Assembly: GCF_036014215.1 (NCBI RefSeq)
Contig: NZ_CP107921.1
Span: forward strand, 2,489,501 to 2,553,500
DNA: 64,000 bases
Source of the DNA: Streptomyces sp. NBC_00440
GTDB taxonomy: Bacteria; Actinomycetota; Actinomycetes; Streptomycetales; Streptomycetaceae
Reading direction: 5' to 3'
Shown: in pieces, positions 9,726-19,442 of the stretch
Numbering within the stretch: position 1 is the stretch's first letter
Layout: each line of letters opens with the position of its first letter
Position numbers and translations under genes: made by a program
The notes under the pieces: generated by a model
Told to the model about the DNA's origin: nothing
Seen by the model: only the letters and a program-made list of their open reading frames with translations
Databases searched by the model: none

Positions 9726-10559
9726 TCACACCGTCGCGGGTGTCCCGTCGGCGGGAAGCCGGTGGGTGGCGGTTCCGGCGGCCGTGGGTGGAGCGGCCGG
9801 GGCTGCCTCGCGGTCGGGCGAAAGCGGGTCGGTCACCGTGCCGGACTCCTCGTCGAAGAGCCCCTGCGCCAGCCTGGTCACCGCTGCGGGGACCGGCGGC
9901 GCGAGGTCGGCCACAACGCGGAGACCGGACAGGACGTCGTCGGGTCGCACAGCAGGTGTCACGTGCCGAACAACCAGCCGCAGTATCGCACAGCGCTCAC
10001 CTCCCGGCCTATTGACCGGCTCGGTGCCGTCGGCTCCGCCGGCTGCGGCGTCCGTGCCGGGCTCGTGGCGGACGGCCTCCAGACCGGCCACGGCGCTGCG
10101 GGCGTCGAAGGTCCGTACGCCGTTCTTGGTGCGGCGCTGGACCTCGACCTCCCCGGCGGCGTTGAACGCGGCCACGGCCCGCTCCGCCTCCTCGAACTCC
10201 ACGCCGTCCAGGCGCAGTTCCCATACGGAGGCGGTCAGCCGGTCGGCGAGGCCCGAGGTGTGGGCCTCGACCGCGTCGGTGATGTCGAGCCCGTCCGGGA
10301 GGGACTCGTCGAGCAGCTTCCGCAGCGTCCCGGGGTCACGCGCCTCGGTGAGGGCGATCTCCAGGAACTCGGCCTCGCTGCCGGTGCCGGTGGGTGCGGC
10401 ATTGGCGTACGACACCTTCGGATGCGGCGTGAAGCCCGCCGAGTACGCCATCGGCACCTCGGCTCTGCGCAGCGCACGCTCGAAGGCACGCTGGAAGTCA
10501 CGGTGGCTGGTGAACCGGAGGCGGCCGCGCTTGGTGTAGCGCAGTCGGATGCGCTGCAC
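9726..10559 (-). CDS. TIGR03936/DUF2344 radical-SAM-associated protein
   Basis: The 277-residue protein begins MQRIRLRYTKRGRLRFTSHRD and contains AYSAGFTPHPKVSYANA, the signature of the DUF2344 family. This family is encoded beside, or fused to, TIGR03960 radical SAM proteins such as the one at 10880-12817. No reaction is established for the pair. It has no cysteine motif of its own. The C-terminal 80 residues are Ala/Pro-rich and probably disordered. The start codon is GTG. It follows the radical SAM gene on the same strand but a terminator-like hairpin lies between them, so the two may be transcribed separately here. rne follows 282 nt downstream. Confidence 0.9.
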   Translation of the reverse strand: MQRIRLRYTKRGRLRFTSHRDFQRAFERALRRAEVPMAYSAGFTPHPKVSYANAAPTGTGSEAEFLEIALTEARDPGTLRKLLDESLPDGLDITDAVEAHTSGLADRLTASVWELRLDGVEFEEAERAVAAFNAAGEVEVQRRTKNGVRTFDARSAVAGLEAVRHEPGTDAAAGGADGTEPVNRPGGERCAILRLVVRHVTPAVRPDDVLSGLRVVADLAPPVPAAVTRLAQGLFDEESGTVTDPLSPDREAAPAAPPTAAGTATHRLPADGTPATV

Positions 10560-10834
10560 TGCCGGTGCGGGCGGCGGGCCTTCGGGCTGTCGCTTGCCCA
10601 GTGGTTCTTCTCCTCGGTGCGGGGCTGGCGCGGGGGGCGCGCCGCCCTACGGCGGGGTTCCCGGGGCATCCGGCCGGCTCACCCCAGTCCGGCGGAGTAT
10701 GCGCCGTGCTGGGAGATCTCTGGTCCGGCTGCCGCTTCGGGGACAGTCGATGTACTACCACCCAGAGTACGCGCACGGAGCACGACAGGTTCCCGGACAT
10801 CGGCCCGATGCCGCGGAAGCAGCCCCGGAACGCA
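10560..10834. other. Intergenic region before the DUF2344 gene
   Basis: About 320 nt separate the radical SAM gene from the DUF2344 gene. Apart from the hairpin at 10835-10866 I see no convincing gene. The only ORFs are shadows, and the minus strand around 10740-10770 contains TAGTAC-like -10 candidates without a clear -35. It presumably holds the DUF2344 promoter. Confidence 0.4.
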
Positions 10835-10866
10835 GTGGAGGCCCTGCCTCGGGGCAGGGCCTCCAC
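10835..10866 (-). terminator. Terminator after the radical SAM gene
   Basis: The perfect 14-bp stem GTGGAGGCCCTGCC/GGCAGGGCCTCCAC with loop TCGG begins 14 nt after the stop codon of the upstream radical SAM gene. Confidence 0.85.
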
Positions 10867-10879
10867 ACACACGCACGGG

Positions 10880-12817
10880 CTATTTGTTGACGACGGTCAG
10901 CGGCAGGAGTTTCTTGCCGGTCGGCCCGATCTGGATGTCGAGGTCGAGCTGGGGGCACACCCCGCAGTCGAAGCACGGCGTCCAGCGGCAGTCCTCGACC
11001 TCGGTCTCGTCGAGCGAGTCCTGCCAGTCCTCCCAGAGCCAGTCCTTGTCGAGACCGGAGTCCAGGTGGTCCCAGGGCAGGACCTCCTCGTACGTGCGCT
11101 CACGGGTCGTGTACCAGTCGACGTCCACGCCGAAGCCGGGGAGCGTCTGCTCGGCCGCCTTCATCCAGCGGTCGTAGCTGAAGTACTCGCGCCAGCCGTC
11201 GAACCGGCCGCCGCCCTCGTACACCGCGCGGATGACCGAGCCGACCCGGCGGTCACCGCGCGAGAGCAGGCCCTCGACGATGCCGGGCTTGCCGTCGTGG
11301 TAGCGGAAGCCGATCGAGCGGCCGTACTTCTTGTCGCCGCGGATCTTGTCGCGCAGCTTGGTGAGCCGGGCGTCGGTGTCCTCGGCGGAGAGCTGCGGCG
11401 CCCACTGGAACGGGGTGTGCGGCTTGGGCACGAAACCGCCGATGGAGACGGTGCAGCGGATGTCGTTCTGGCCGGAGACGCGGCGCCCCTCGGCGATGAC
11501 GTTGACCGCCATGTCGCCGATCTGGAGGACGTCCTCGTCCGTCTCGGTGGGCAGGCCGCACATGAAGTACAGCTTCACCTGGCGCCAGCCGTTGCCGTAC
11601 GCGGTGGAGACCGTACGGATCAGGTCCTCCTCCGAGACCATCTTGTTGATGACCTTGCGGATGCGCTCGGAGCCGCCCTCGGGGGCGAAGGTCAGGCCGG
11701 ACCTGCGGCCGTTCCTGGTGAGCTCGTTGGCCAGGTCGATGTTGAACGCGTCCACCCGGGTCGACGGCAGCGAGAGGCCGACCTTGTCCTCGGTGTAGCG
11801 GTCGGCGAGGCCCTTGGCGATGTCACCGATCTCGCTGTGGTCCGCGGACGACAGCGACAGGAGGCCGACCTCCTCGAAGCCGGTCGCCTTGAGACCCTTC
11901 TCCACCATGTCGCCGATGCCGGTGATGCTTCGCTCCCGCACGGGGCGCGTGATCATGCCGGCCTGGCAGAAACGGCAGCCGCGGGTGCAGCCGCGGAAGA
12001 TCTCGACGGACATCCGCTCGTGGACGGTCTCGGCGAGCGGGACGAGCGGCTGCTTCGGGTAGGGCCACTCGTCGAGGTCCATGACGGTGTGCTTGGAGAC
12101 CCGCCACGGCACGCCCGACTTGTTGGGAACGACACGGCCGATACGCCCGTCGGGCAGGTACTCGACGTCGTAGAAGCGCGGGACGTAGACACCGCCGGTC
12201 TTCGAGAGCCGGAAGAGCACCTCGTCGCGGCCGCCGGGACGCCCTTCGGCCTTCCAGGCGCGGACGATCTCGGTGATCTCCAGGACCGCCTGCTCACCGT
12301 CGCCGATGACCGCGCAGTCGATGAAGTCGGCGATCGGCTCGGGGTTGAACGCCGCATGGCCGCCCGCGAGCACGATCGGGTCGTCGAGGGTCCGGTCCTT
12401 GGCGTCCAGCGGGATGTCCGCGAGATCCAGGGCGGTGAGCATGTTGGTGTAGCCGAGCTCGGTGGAGAAGCTCAGCCCGAAGACGTCGAACGCCTTCACC
12501 GGGCGGTGCGCGTCGACCGTGAACTGCGGCACCTTGTGCTCGCGCATCAGCTCTTCGAGGTCCGGCCAGACGCTGTAGGTGCGCTCGGCGAGCACACCCT
12601 CGCGCTCGTTGAGCACCTCGTAGAGGATCATGACGCCCTGGTTGGGCAGTCCGACCTCGTATGCGTCCGGGTACATCAGCGCCCAGCGGACGTCGCAGCT
12701 CTCCCACGGCTTGACGGTGGAGTTCAGCTCTCCGCCCACGTACTGGATGGGCTTCTGGACGTGCGGGAGAAGCGCTTCCAGTCGCGGGAAGACCGACTCG
12801 ACCGACTCGACAGGCAT
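10880..12817 (-). CDS. TIGR03960-family B12-binding-type radical SAM protein
   Basis: The 645-residue protein has an N-terminal cobalamin-binding-like Rossmann region (WALMYPDAYEVGLPNQG, VLAGGHAAFNPEPIADF) and a radical SAM core. The CxxxCxxC cluster motif is CTRGCRFC near residue 277. A C-terminal cysteine group (CFDCGVC) could bind a second cluster or metal. The family partners with DUF2344 proteins and may modify RNA or protein; the substrate is unknown. I prefer the ATG at 12817 (MPVESVESVF) because GAGAG lies 8 nt upstream and homologues, as I recall, start there; an ATG at 12832 is also in frame. It lies 88 nt downstream of rodA. Confidence 0.92.
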   Translation of the reverse strand: MPVESVESVFPRLEALLPHVQKPIQYVGGELNSTVKPWESCDVRWALMYPDAYEVGLPNQGVMILYEVLNEREGVLAERTYSVWPDLEELMREHKVPQFTVDAHRPVKAFDVFGLSFSTELGYTNMLTALDLADIPLDAKDRTLDDPIVLAGGHAAFNPEPIADFIDCAVIGDGEQAVLEITEIVRAWKAEGRPGGRDEVLFRLSKTGGVYVPRFYDVEYLPDGRIGRVVPNKSGVPWRVSKHTVMDLDEWPYPKQPLVPLAETVHERMSVEIFRGCTRGCRFCQAGMITRPVRERSITGIGDMVEKGLKATGFEEVGLLSLSSADHSEIGDIAKGLADRYTEDKVGLSLPSTRVDAFNIDLANELTRNGRRSGLTFAPEGGSERIRKVINKMVSEEDLIRTVSTAYGNGWRQVKLYFMCGLPTETDEDVLQIGDMAVNVIAEGRRVSGQNDIRCTVSIGGFVPKPHTPFQWAPQLSAEDTDARLTKLRDKIRGDKKYGRSIGFRYHDGKPGIVEGLLSRGDRRVGSVIRAVYEGGGRFDGWREYFSYDRWMKAAEQTLPGFGVDVDWYTTRERTYEEVLPWDHLDSGLDKDWLWEDWQDSLDETEVEDCRWTPCFDCGVCPQLDLDIQIGPTGKKLLPLTVVNK

Positions 12818-12905
12818 GGTGGTGTCTCTCATGAGCGGGCAGGGATGACCATCCAGCGTACCCCGGCGGCCGGCCTCCGCCGCCCGCCCGGGAATCCGCC
12901 GGGGG

Positions 12906-14096
12906 TCAGGCCGACATGGGCCGCTGCACCCGGATCGACTGGAGCAGCCCGATCGCGACCCACACGGCGAACATCGAGGACCCCCCGTACGAGACGAACG
13001 GCAGCGGAAGCCCTGCCACCGGCATGATGCCGAGCGTCATCCCGATGTTCTCGAACGCCTGGAAGGCGAACCAGGCGATGATCCCGGCCGCGACGATCGT
13101 GCCGTACAGCTCGGTCGTCTCCCGGGCGATCCGGCAGGCGCGCCAGAGCACGATGCCGAGCAGGACCAGGATCAGTCCGGCGCCCACGAAGCCGAGTTCC
13201 TCACCGGCGACGGTGAAGACGAAGTCGGTCTGCTGCTCGGGGACGAACTGCCCGGTGGTCTGGGAGCCGTGGAAGAGGCCGGTTCCGTGCAGGCCGCCCG
13301 AACCGATCGCGATCCGCGCCTGGTTGGTGTTGTAGCCGACGCCCGCCGGGTCGAGCGCGGGGTTGGCGAAGGCGGCGAAGCGGGCGATCTGGTATTCGTC
13401 GAGCAGCCCGGCCTTCCAGACCCCGATGGCGCCGACCACTCCGGTGCCGATGAGCCCGACCACCCAGCGGTTGGAGGCGCCGGAGGCCAGCAGGATGCCG
13501 AGGACGATCATCGCGATCACCATGACCGAGCCGAGGTCCGGCATCAGCATGATGATGAAGATCGGGATGGCGGCCACCCCGAGCGCCTTGGCGACCGTGC
13601 GGTGGTCGGGATGGTCCTGGTCACCCGCGTCCACCCGGGAGGCGAGGATCATCGCCATCCCCAGAATGATCGTGATCTTGGTGAACTCGGACGGCTGGAG
13701 CGAGAATCCGCCGCCGATGACGATCCAGGCGTGCGCGCCGTTCACGGTCTGCCCGAGCGGCGAGAGGACCGCGAGGATCATGAGTACGGAGATGCCGAAC
13801 AGGATCGGGACCGCGCCGCGCAGGGTCCGGTGGCCGAGCCAGATGGTGCCGATCATCAGGCCGACGCCGATGCCGGTGTTCATGGCGTGGCGCAGCAGGA
13901 AGTAGTACGGGTCGCCGTGGGTGAGGGAGGTGCGCCCGCGGGTGGCCGAGTACACCAGCAGCATGCCGATGAACGACAGCGCGAGCGACGACATCAGCAG
14001 CGGCCAGTCCAGCCTGCGCATCAGCGAGTCGCGAGCGGTCAGCTTGGACCAGGTGCCCTGTTCCGGGGCGTACCGCGCTACGGAGAAACCGCCCAT
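12906..14096 (-). CDS. rodA: RodA/FtsW-family SEDS peptidoglycan polymerase
   Basis: The 396-residue integral membrane protein has about ten transmembrane segments and family signatures LVYSATRG, GAHAWIVIGGGFSLQPSEFTK, MPDLGSVMV, and the C-terminal PLPFVSYGGSSM. SEDS proteins polymerise lipid II with a partner class B PBP. Here the partner is the PBP2 gene immediately upstream, separated by 3 nt, with the RodA ribosome site GGAGGGA inside the end of that gene. In S. coelicolor the equivalent gene (sfr) belongs to the mre-linked spore-wall synthesis cluster. The order mreB-C-D-pbp2-rodA is intact here. Confidence 0.95.
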   Translation of the reverse strand: MGGFSVARYAPEQGTWSKLTARDSLMRRLDWPLLMSSLALSFIGMLLVYSATRGRTSLTHGDPYYFLLRHAMNTGIGVGLMIGTIWLGHRTLRGAVPILFGISVLMILAVLSPLGQTVNGAHAWIVIGGGFSLQPSEFTKITIILGMAMILASRVDAGDQDHPDHRTVAKALGVAAIPIFIIMLMPDLGSVMVIAMIVLGILLASGASNRWVVGLIGTGVVGAIGVWKAGLLDEYQIARFAAFANPALDPAGVGYNTNQARIAIGSGGLHGTGLFHGSQTTGQFVPEQQTDFVFTVAGEELGFVGAGLILVLLGIVLWRACRIARETTELYGTIVAAGIIAWFAFQAFENIGMTLGIMPVAGLPLPFVSYGGSSMFAVWVAIGLLQSIRVQRPMSA

Positions 14097-14099
14097 GTC

Positions 14100-16280
14100 C
14101 TAGTCCCTCCTGCCCGGTCCGGCCGCGATCTGCTGTCCGCCCGATGACGACGGCGAGGGCGCCGGCGGCGACGGATCGGGCTTGGCCGGCGTGATCTTGG
14201 GCGAGATGATCGCACCGTCCTTGTTGATCTTCGGCAGGCTCGTCTGCGGATGGGGCAGGAGCGCCTTCTTGGGGTCCTGCTTGCCGTCCTTGCCGATGCC
14301 GTACATGGCCTCGTAGATCTTGCGGACCGCGGGTCCGGCGGCGCCGGATCCGGTACCGCCCTGGGAGATCGTCATCACGATCGCGTAGTCCTTGGTGTAC
14401 GTGGACAGCCACCCCGTGGTCTGCTTGCCCGCGACCTCCGCGGTGCCGGTCTTGGCGTGCAGGGGGATCTTGTTCTGCGGCCAGCCGCCGAACTGCCAGG
14501 CCGCCGTACCGCTGGTGACCACGCCCTCCAGGGCCTTGTTGATGTACGAGACGGTCGACTTGCTGTCGGGGAGCCTGCCGACGCGCTTCGGCTTGATCGG
14601 TTGCACCGTCTTGCCGTCGGCGCTGACGATCGCCTTGCCGACGCTCGGCTGGTACATCGTGCCGCCGTTGGCGAGGGCCGAGTAGATCATCGCCTCCTGG
14701 ACCGGGGTGAGGAGCGTGTCGCCCTGGCCGATGGCGTAGTTGACGGAGTCACCGGCGCGGACCTGCTTGCCGTCGGTGCAGTTCTCGTACTCGATCTGCT
14801 CGACGTAGGTGCCGTTCTTCTTGCCCTGCTTGCACCAGACGTCCTTGTTGGCCTCCCAGTAGGCCTTCTTCCACTCGCGGTCCGGGACCCGGCCGGCCAG
14901 CTCGTCGGGCAGGTCGATACCGGTCTTCTTGCCGAGCCCGAACTCGTGGGCGGTCTTGAAGAACCAGTCCTTCGGGTGCTTGGGGTTGTTGCCGCCGTCC
15001 TTCTTCCACTGGTCGTAGGCCACGTGGTAGAAGACCGTGTCGCAGGAGACCTCCAGGGCCTTGCCCAGGCTGATGTCCCCGTAGTTCTCGCCCTCGAAGT
15101 TCTTGAACTCGCGGTTGCCGATGGTCATCGACGAGGTGCAGGGGTAGCCGCCGTCGGGCGCGTACCCGGCGTTGATGGCGGCGCTGGTGGAGATGACCTT
15201 GAAGGTCGAGCCGGGCGCCGACTGCCCCTGGATGGCGCGGTTCAGCAGGGGGTAGTTGGAGGACGCCTTGGTGAGCTTGCTGTAGTTCTTGGCCGAGATG
15301 CCGCCGCCCCAGACGTTGGGGTTGTACGTCGGGGCGCTGGCCATCGCGATGACCTGCCCGGTGTGGACGTCCATCACCACGGCCGCGCCCGAGTCGGCCT
15401 TGTAGTTGGTGTGGGTGACCGAGTCATAGGTTTTCCGGAGGGCCTTCATGGTCGCGTCCAGTTCCTTCTCGGTGAGCGCCTGCACCCGGGAGTCGATGCT
15501 GGTGACCAGGGAACTGCCGGGCTGCGACGCCGTCTGCCCGGCCTTGCCGATGACCCGGCCGAGGTTGTCCACCTCGTAGCGGGTGACACCGGACTTGCCG
15601 CGCAGCTGCTGGTCGTACGTGGACTCAAGACCGGCACGGCCGACCTGGTCGGAGCGGAGCAGCGGGTTGTTCGTCTTGTTCGACTTGGCGACTTCCTGGT
15701 CGGTGACCGGGCCGAGGTAGCCGAGGACCTGGGCGGCGTTGAGTCCCCCGGTGCCCGGGTAGCTGCGGACCGCGGTGGGCCCGGCGGTGATGCCGGGGAA
15801 GTCCTCGGTGCGCTCGCGGATCTGGAGCGCCTGCTGGGTGGTGGCGGTCTCGGTGACGGGGATCGGCTGGTACGGCGAGCCGTTCCAGCACGGCTTCGGT
15901 GTCTTGGCGTCGCAGAGCCTGACCTTCGCGATGACGTCCTTGGGCTTCATCCCGAGCACGCCGGCCAGCCGGGTGAGGACGGCCTTGCCGTCGTCGCTCA
16001 TCCGCAACAGGTCGGTGCGGTTGGCGGAGACGACGAGCTTGGTCTCGTTGTCGGCGATCGGCACCCCGCGCGCGTCGAAGATGGAGCCTCGCACGGCGGG
16101 CTGTACGACCTGCTGGACGTGGTTGTTCCTGGCCTCCGCGCTGTACTCCTGGCCGTTGCGGATCTGGAGGTACCAGAGCCGGCCGCCGAGGGTGAGGAGG
16201 AGGGAGAAGACCAGGACCTGAATGACGACGAGCCGGATCCGGACCCGCGAGGTCCGTCCGGTCTCGGGAATATTGCTCAC
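14100..16280 (-). CDS. mrdA: Penicillin-binding protein 2 (class B transpeptidase)
   Basis: The 726-residue protein has a short cytoplasmic N-terminus, one membrane anchor (about 17-37), a PBP dimerisation domain and a transpeptidase domain. The active-site motifs are STFK near residue 357, SVN near 512 and KTG near 609. The C-terminal 50 residues are Pro/Lys/Ser-rich. It cross-links peptidoglycan together with RodA and the MreBCD scaffold. Translation starts at GTG. It follows mreD by 61 nt and is nearly contiguous with rodA. In Streptomyces this cluster acts mainly in spore-wall thickening rather than vegetative tip growth. Confidence 0.95.
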   Translation of the reverse strand: MSNIPETGRTSRVRIRLVVIQVLVFSLLLTLGGRLWYLQIRNGQEYSAEARNNHVQQVVQPAVRGSIFDARGVPIADNETKLVVSANRTDLLRMSDDGKAVLTRLAGVLGMKPKDVIAKVRLCDAKTPKPCWNGSPYQPIPVTETATTQQALQIRERTEDFPGITAGPTAVRSYPGTGGLNAAQVLGYLGPVTDQEVAKSNKTNNPLLRSDQVGRAGLESTYDQQLRGKSGVTRYEVDNLGRVIGKAGQTASQPGSSLVTSIDSRVQALTEKELDATMKALRKTYDSVTHTNYKADSGAAVVMDVHTGQVIAMASAPTYNPNVWGGGISAKNYSKLTKASSNYPLLNRAIQGQSAPGSTFKVISTSAAINAGYAPDGGYPCTSSMTIGNREFKNFEGENYGDISLGKALEVSCDTVFYHVAYDQWKKDGGNNPKHPKDWFFKTAHEFGLGKKTGIDLPDELAGRVPDREWKKAYWEANKDVWCKQGKKNGTYVEQIEYENCTDGKQVRAGDSVNYAIGQGDTLLTPVQEAMIYSALANGGTMYQPSVGKAIVSADGKTVQPIKPKRVGRLPDSKSTVSYINKALEGVVTSGTAAWQFGGWPQNKIPLHAKTGTAEVAGKQTTGWLSTYTKDYAIVMTISQGGTGSGAAGPAVRKIYEAMYGIGKDGKQDPKKALLPHPQTSLPKINKDGAIISPKITPAKPDPSPPAPSPSSSGGQQIAAGPGRRD

Positions 16281-16341
16281 AGCCGTGCCCCACTGATTGT
16301 CCGGCCGGGATCCGACGGCCGTGCCCCCGCGTGTCGCAGTG

Positions 16342-17016
16342 TCACAGCCTCTTGACCCCCTTGATGCGTCCGGCCTTCGCCGCGCGTGACTTGGCCGCCT
16401 TCATGCGCAGGCCGCCACGCTGGCTGCCGATCTTCAGTCCGGTGCCCGTCGCCAGCCAGCCGGTGGCGACGTCGCTCGTCACTCCGCCGGTGTCGCGGCC
16501 TTCGGCGAGCGGGTCGTTCTCGGCGCGTCTCGCCAGCGCCATGATGAGCGGCACGGTGAACGGTGCGAGCAGCAGGTCGTAGATCGCGGCGCTGAACAGC
16601 AGCCCGAGCAGGCCCACATGGCGGGCTGCCGTGTCACCGACGAGGGAGCCCACCCCGGCGTAGAGCAGCGTGGAGCCGATCGCGGCGGCGACCACCACGA
16701 GCATCGGTACGGTGACGGACCTGATCCGGCCGTTCTCCGGCTTGGCGAGCCCGGCCGCGTACCCGATCACGCACAGCACCAGCGCGTACCGCCCGGCGGC
16801 GTGGTCGGCGGGCGGGGCCAGGTCGGCCAGCAGGCCGGCGCCGAAGCCGATCAGGGCGCCGCCCACATGGCCGTACACCAGGGCGAGGCCCACCACCGTG
16901 AGCAGCAGCAGGTCCGGCACGGCGCCGGGGAGTTGGAGTCGGGCGAGCACGCTCACCTGGATCACCAGGGCGACCACCACCAGCGTGGCCGAGAGCAGCA
17001 TCCGGTTGAGACGCAT
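16342..17016 (-). CDS. mreD: Rod shape-determining protein MreD
   Basis: This 224-residue multi-pass membrane protein begins MRLNRMLLSATLVVVALVI and contains the MreD features LPGAVPDLLLLTVVGLALVYG and GFGAGLLADLAPPADHA. The last 60 residues are a basic cytoplasmic tail, longer than in rod-shaped bacteria. The ATG has GGAG 9 nt upstream and follows the mreC stop by 12 nt. It probably bridges MreC to the membrane synthetic complex. Confidence 0.93.
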   Translation of the reverse strand: MRLNRMLLSATLVVVALVIQVSVLARLQLPGAVPDLLLLTVVGLALVYGHVGGALIGFGAGLLADLAPPADHAAGRYALVLCVIGYAAGLAKPENGRIRSVTVPMLVVVAAAIGSTLLYAGVGSLVGDTAARHVGLLGLLFSAAIYDLLLAPFTVPLIMALARRAENDPLAEGRDTGGVTSDVATGWLATGTGLKIGSQRGGLRMKAAKSRAAKAGRIKGVKRL

Positions 17017-17028
17017 ACTGATCAGCTC

Positions 17029-17979
17029 CTACTGCTGGGGGGCGTTGGGGTCGGTGTTGGCCCCGGCGCCGGAAGGCGTGGCGGTGACCGTGACGGTGGG
17101 GGCGGGCTTCGGCTTGGCGGGCTTGGCGGGGAGGACCGTGTCGCGCGGGTTGCTGCGCGGCGGCTCCACGACGACGCCGACCAGGTCGAGCTTGGTGAAG
17201 CTGACGTACGGGCGGACGTAGACCGTACGGGTGAGGTCGCCGCCGGACGGGTCCACGCGGACGACCTGGCCGACCGGCACCCCGGGCACGAAGGGCTTGT
17301 CGTTGCTGGAGCCGAAGGTGACCAGCCGGTCGCCCTTCTTGACCTCGGCCTTGCCGTTCAGGAACTGGACCGAGAGCGGGCGGTCGCCGCGGCCGGTGGC
17401 GAAGCCGACCTCGTCGGTCTTCTCCATCCGGGTGCCGACGGTGAAGTCGGGGTCGTTGGCGAGCAGCACGGTGGCGGTGTTGGGGCCGACGGTGGTGACC
17501 CGGCCGACGAGTCCGTCCCCGTTGAGCACGGTCATGTCCCGCTTGATGCCGTCGGCGGTTCCGGCGTCGATGGTGACCGTCCAGGAGAACCCCTGGGCCG
17601 CTCCTATGGCGATGACCTGGGCACCCTTGATCCCGTACTGGCCCGCGCCGGCGGTCTTGAGCATGCTGTCGAGCTGGCGTACGCGGCTGCGGTTGCGGGC
17701 GCTGCTGCCGAGCTGCTGCTTCAGAGCGGTGTTCTCACGCTGCAGCGCGCTGATGCGGTTGTGCCGGTCGCCGGAGTCCCGTACTGCACCGATGGCGTTG
17801 CCGACCGGGTTCACGGCGTCCGCGACACCGCTCTCGACCGGTCCGAACACGGTGGCGGCGGCGTGCCGGGCGCCATCCACCGGAGACGCCTCACCGCCGC
17901 GGATGTCCACCGTGATCAGCGCGAACGCGATGGCGATCAGCAGCACCAGGAGCAGCCGGCTCTCTCGTGTGTCCCTCAC
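17029..17979 (-). CDS. mreC: Rod shape-determining protein MreC
   Basis: The 316-residue protein has one N-terminal membrane anchor (about 7-24, LLLVLLIAIAFALITVDI) and a coiled coil around residues 75-110 (LQRENTALKQQL). The periplasmic beta-domain carries the MreC signatures GDGLVGRV, VLLANDPDFTVG and RLVTFGSSN. It ends in a Pro/Lys/Thr-rich tail (KPAPTVTVTATPSG). It organises PBPs outside the membrane. Start is GTG with no clear ribosome site, so coupling or a weak leader is possible. A 214-nt gap with a 16-nt tandem repeat array separates it from mreB, an unusual interruption of this operon. Confidence 0.94.
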   Translation of the reverse strand: MRDTRESRLLLVLLIAIAFALITVDIRGGEASPVDGARHAAATVFGPVESGVADAVNPVGNAIGAVRDSGDRHNRISALQRENTALKQQLGSSARNRSRVRQLDSMLKTAGAGQYGIKGAQVIAIGAAQGFSWTVTIDAGTADGIKRDMTVLNGDGLVGRVTTVGPNTATVLLANDPDFTVGTRMEKTDEVGFATGRGDRPLSVQFLNGKAEVKKGDRLVTFGSSNDKPFVPGVPVGQVVRVDPSGGDLTRTVYVRPYVSFTKLDLVGVVVEPPRSNPRDTVLPAKPAKPKPAPTVTVTATPSGAGANTDPNAPQQ

Positions 17980-18015
17980 GTGCGGAGGCCGTGCCTTCCT
18001 CGTCGGAATTCATAT

Positions 18016-18095
18016 GCGTTTGTGGAGTTCTGCGTTTGTGGAGCTCCGTGTCTGTGGAGCTCTACGTCCATGAAGCTCTGCGTCGGTCGGACTAT
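18016..18095. repeat. 16-nt tandem repeat array between mreB and mreC
   Basis: Five consecutive 16-nt units: GCGTTTGTGGAGTTCT, GCGTTTGTGGAGCTCC, GTGTCTGTGGAGCTCT, ACGTCCATGAAGCTCT and the degenerate GCGTCGGTCGGACTAT. The period is exactly 16 nt. The array begins 99 nt downstream of the mreB stop and 36 nt upstream of mreC on the minus strand, so it would be transcribed in the mreB-mreC leader. Confidence 0.85.
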
Positions 18096-18193
18096 TCGCT
18101 TGCGGAGGCCGGCCCGGATACGGACGGACTCTTTGCTTCAACGATCCGCCGTACGGGGCGGACATGCCCCGTACGGCTCAAGGACGGGGATCG

Positions 18194-19213
18194 TCACCGG
18201 CGGGGCTGGGCGTCCAGGACCTGCTGGAGTGCCTCGAACTCCTCGACGCACTTGCCCGATCCGAGGGCGACGGAGTCGAGCGGGTCCTCGGCGATGTGGA
18301 TGGGCATGCCCGTCTCGTGGCGCAGCCGCTCGTCCAGACCGCGGAGCAGCGCCCCGCCGCCGGTGAGGACGATGCCGCGGTCCATGACGTCGCCGGAGAG
18401 CTCGGGCGGGCACTTGTCGAGCGTCGTCTTGACCGCGTCGACAATGGCGTTGACCGGCTCCTCGATGGCCTTGCGGACCTCGGCGGCGGAGATCACCACC
18501 GTCTTGGGCAGCCCGGACACGAGATCGCGGCCGCGGATCTCGGTGTGCTCGTCCTTCTCCAGATCGAACGCGGAGCCGATCGTGATCTTGATCTGTTCGG
18601 CGGTGCGCTCACCGAGGAGGAGGGAGTACTCCTTCTTGATGTGCTGGATGATCGCGTTGTCCAGCTCGTCGCCCGCGACCCGGATCGACTGCGCCGTGAC
18701 GATTCCTCCGAGCGAGATCACCGCGACCTCGGTGGTGCCGCCGCCGATGTCGACCACCATGTTGCCGGTGGCCTCGTGGACGGGCAGCCCCGAGCCGATG
18801 GCGGCCGCCATGGGCTCTTCGATGATGTGCACCTGGCGGGCGCCCGCCTGGGTCGACGCCTCGATGACGGCGCGGCGCTCGACCCCTGTGATGCCCGAGG
18901 GAACACAGACGACGACGCGCGGCCGGGCCAGGTAGCGGCGCTTGTGGATCTTCAGGATGAAGTAGCGGAGCATCCGCTCGGTGATTTCGAAGTCGGCGAT
19001 CACGCCGTCCTTCAGCGGCCGTACGGCAACGATGTTGCCCGGCGTACGGCCGATCATCTTTTTCGCCTCGGCGCCTACGGCGAGGATCCCGCCGGTGTTG
19101 GTGTTGATGGCGACGACGGAGGGTTCGTTGAGGACGATTCCTCGACCCCTGACGTACACCAGCGTGTTGGCAGTCCCGAGGTCGATAGCCATGTCACGGC
19201 CGATGAACGACAT
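18194..19213 (-). CDS. mreB: Cell-shape actin homologue MreB
   Basis: This 339-residue bacterial actin starts [20 protein letters not shown]. It shows the ATPase motifs [11 protein letters not shown] (phosphate 1), [18 protein letters not shown] (phosphate 2) and [15 protein letters not shown] (adenosine). In Streptomyces MreB acts in spore-wall synthesis. I chose the ATG at 19213 because AAGGGGAA lies about 5 nt upstream; the in-frame ATG at 19234 (346 residues) has no ribosome site. The 287 nt upstream, back to ndk, must contain its promoters. A second mreB-type gene lies at 21999-23012. Confidence 0.96.
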   Translation of the reverse strand: MSFIGRDMAIDLGTANTLVYVRGRGIVLNEPSVVAINTNTGGILAVGAEAKKMIGRTPGNIVAVRPLKDGVIADFEITERMLRYFILKIHKRRYLARPRVVVCVPSGITGVERRAVIEASTQAGARQVHIIEEPMAAAIGSGLPVHEATGNMVVDIGGGTTEVAVISLGGIVTAQSIRVAGDELDNAIIQHIKKEYSLLLGERTAEQIKITIGSAFDLEKDEHTEIRGRDLVSGLPKTVVISAAEVRKAIEEPVNAIVDAVKTTLDKCPPELSGDVMDRGIVLTGGGALLRGLDERLRHETGMPIHIAEDPLDSVALGSGKCVEEFEALQQVLDAQPRR

Positions 19214-19442
19214 TGAGTTCCCCTTGTTCCCCATGAGGATGCGTCGGGCCTTCCCAAGTGGAGCGATTGGCTTTTTGGTAGGCGAAGTGAGCGCTGTGGG
19301 TGTGAAGGCTTCCATCGTAATGCCGCCTGCCCGGACAGCGCGCGAGGGTCCTCCGCCATGTGGGCGGAAGTTGTGGCCGCCTCAGTCATGGTGACGTCAT
19401 GTCGGTGCGATGCGTTCCCGAAATCGCCCGGCATATGCCGAA

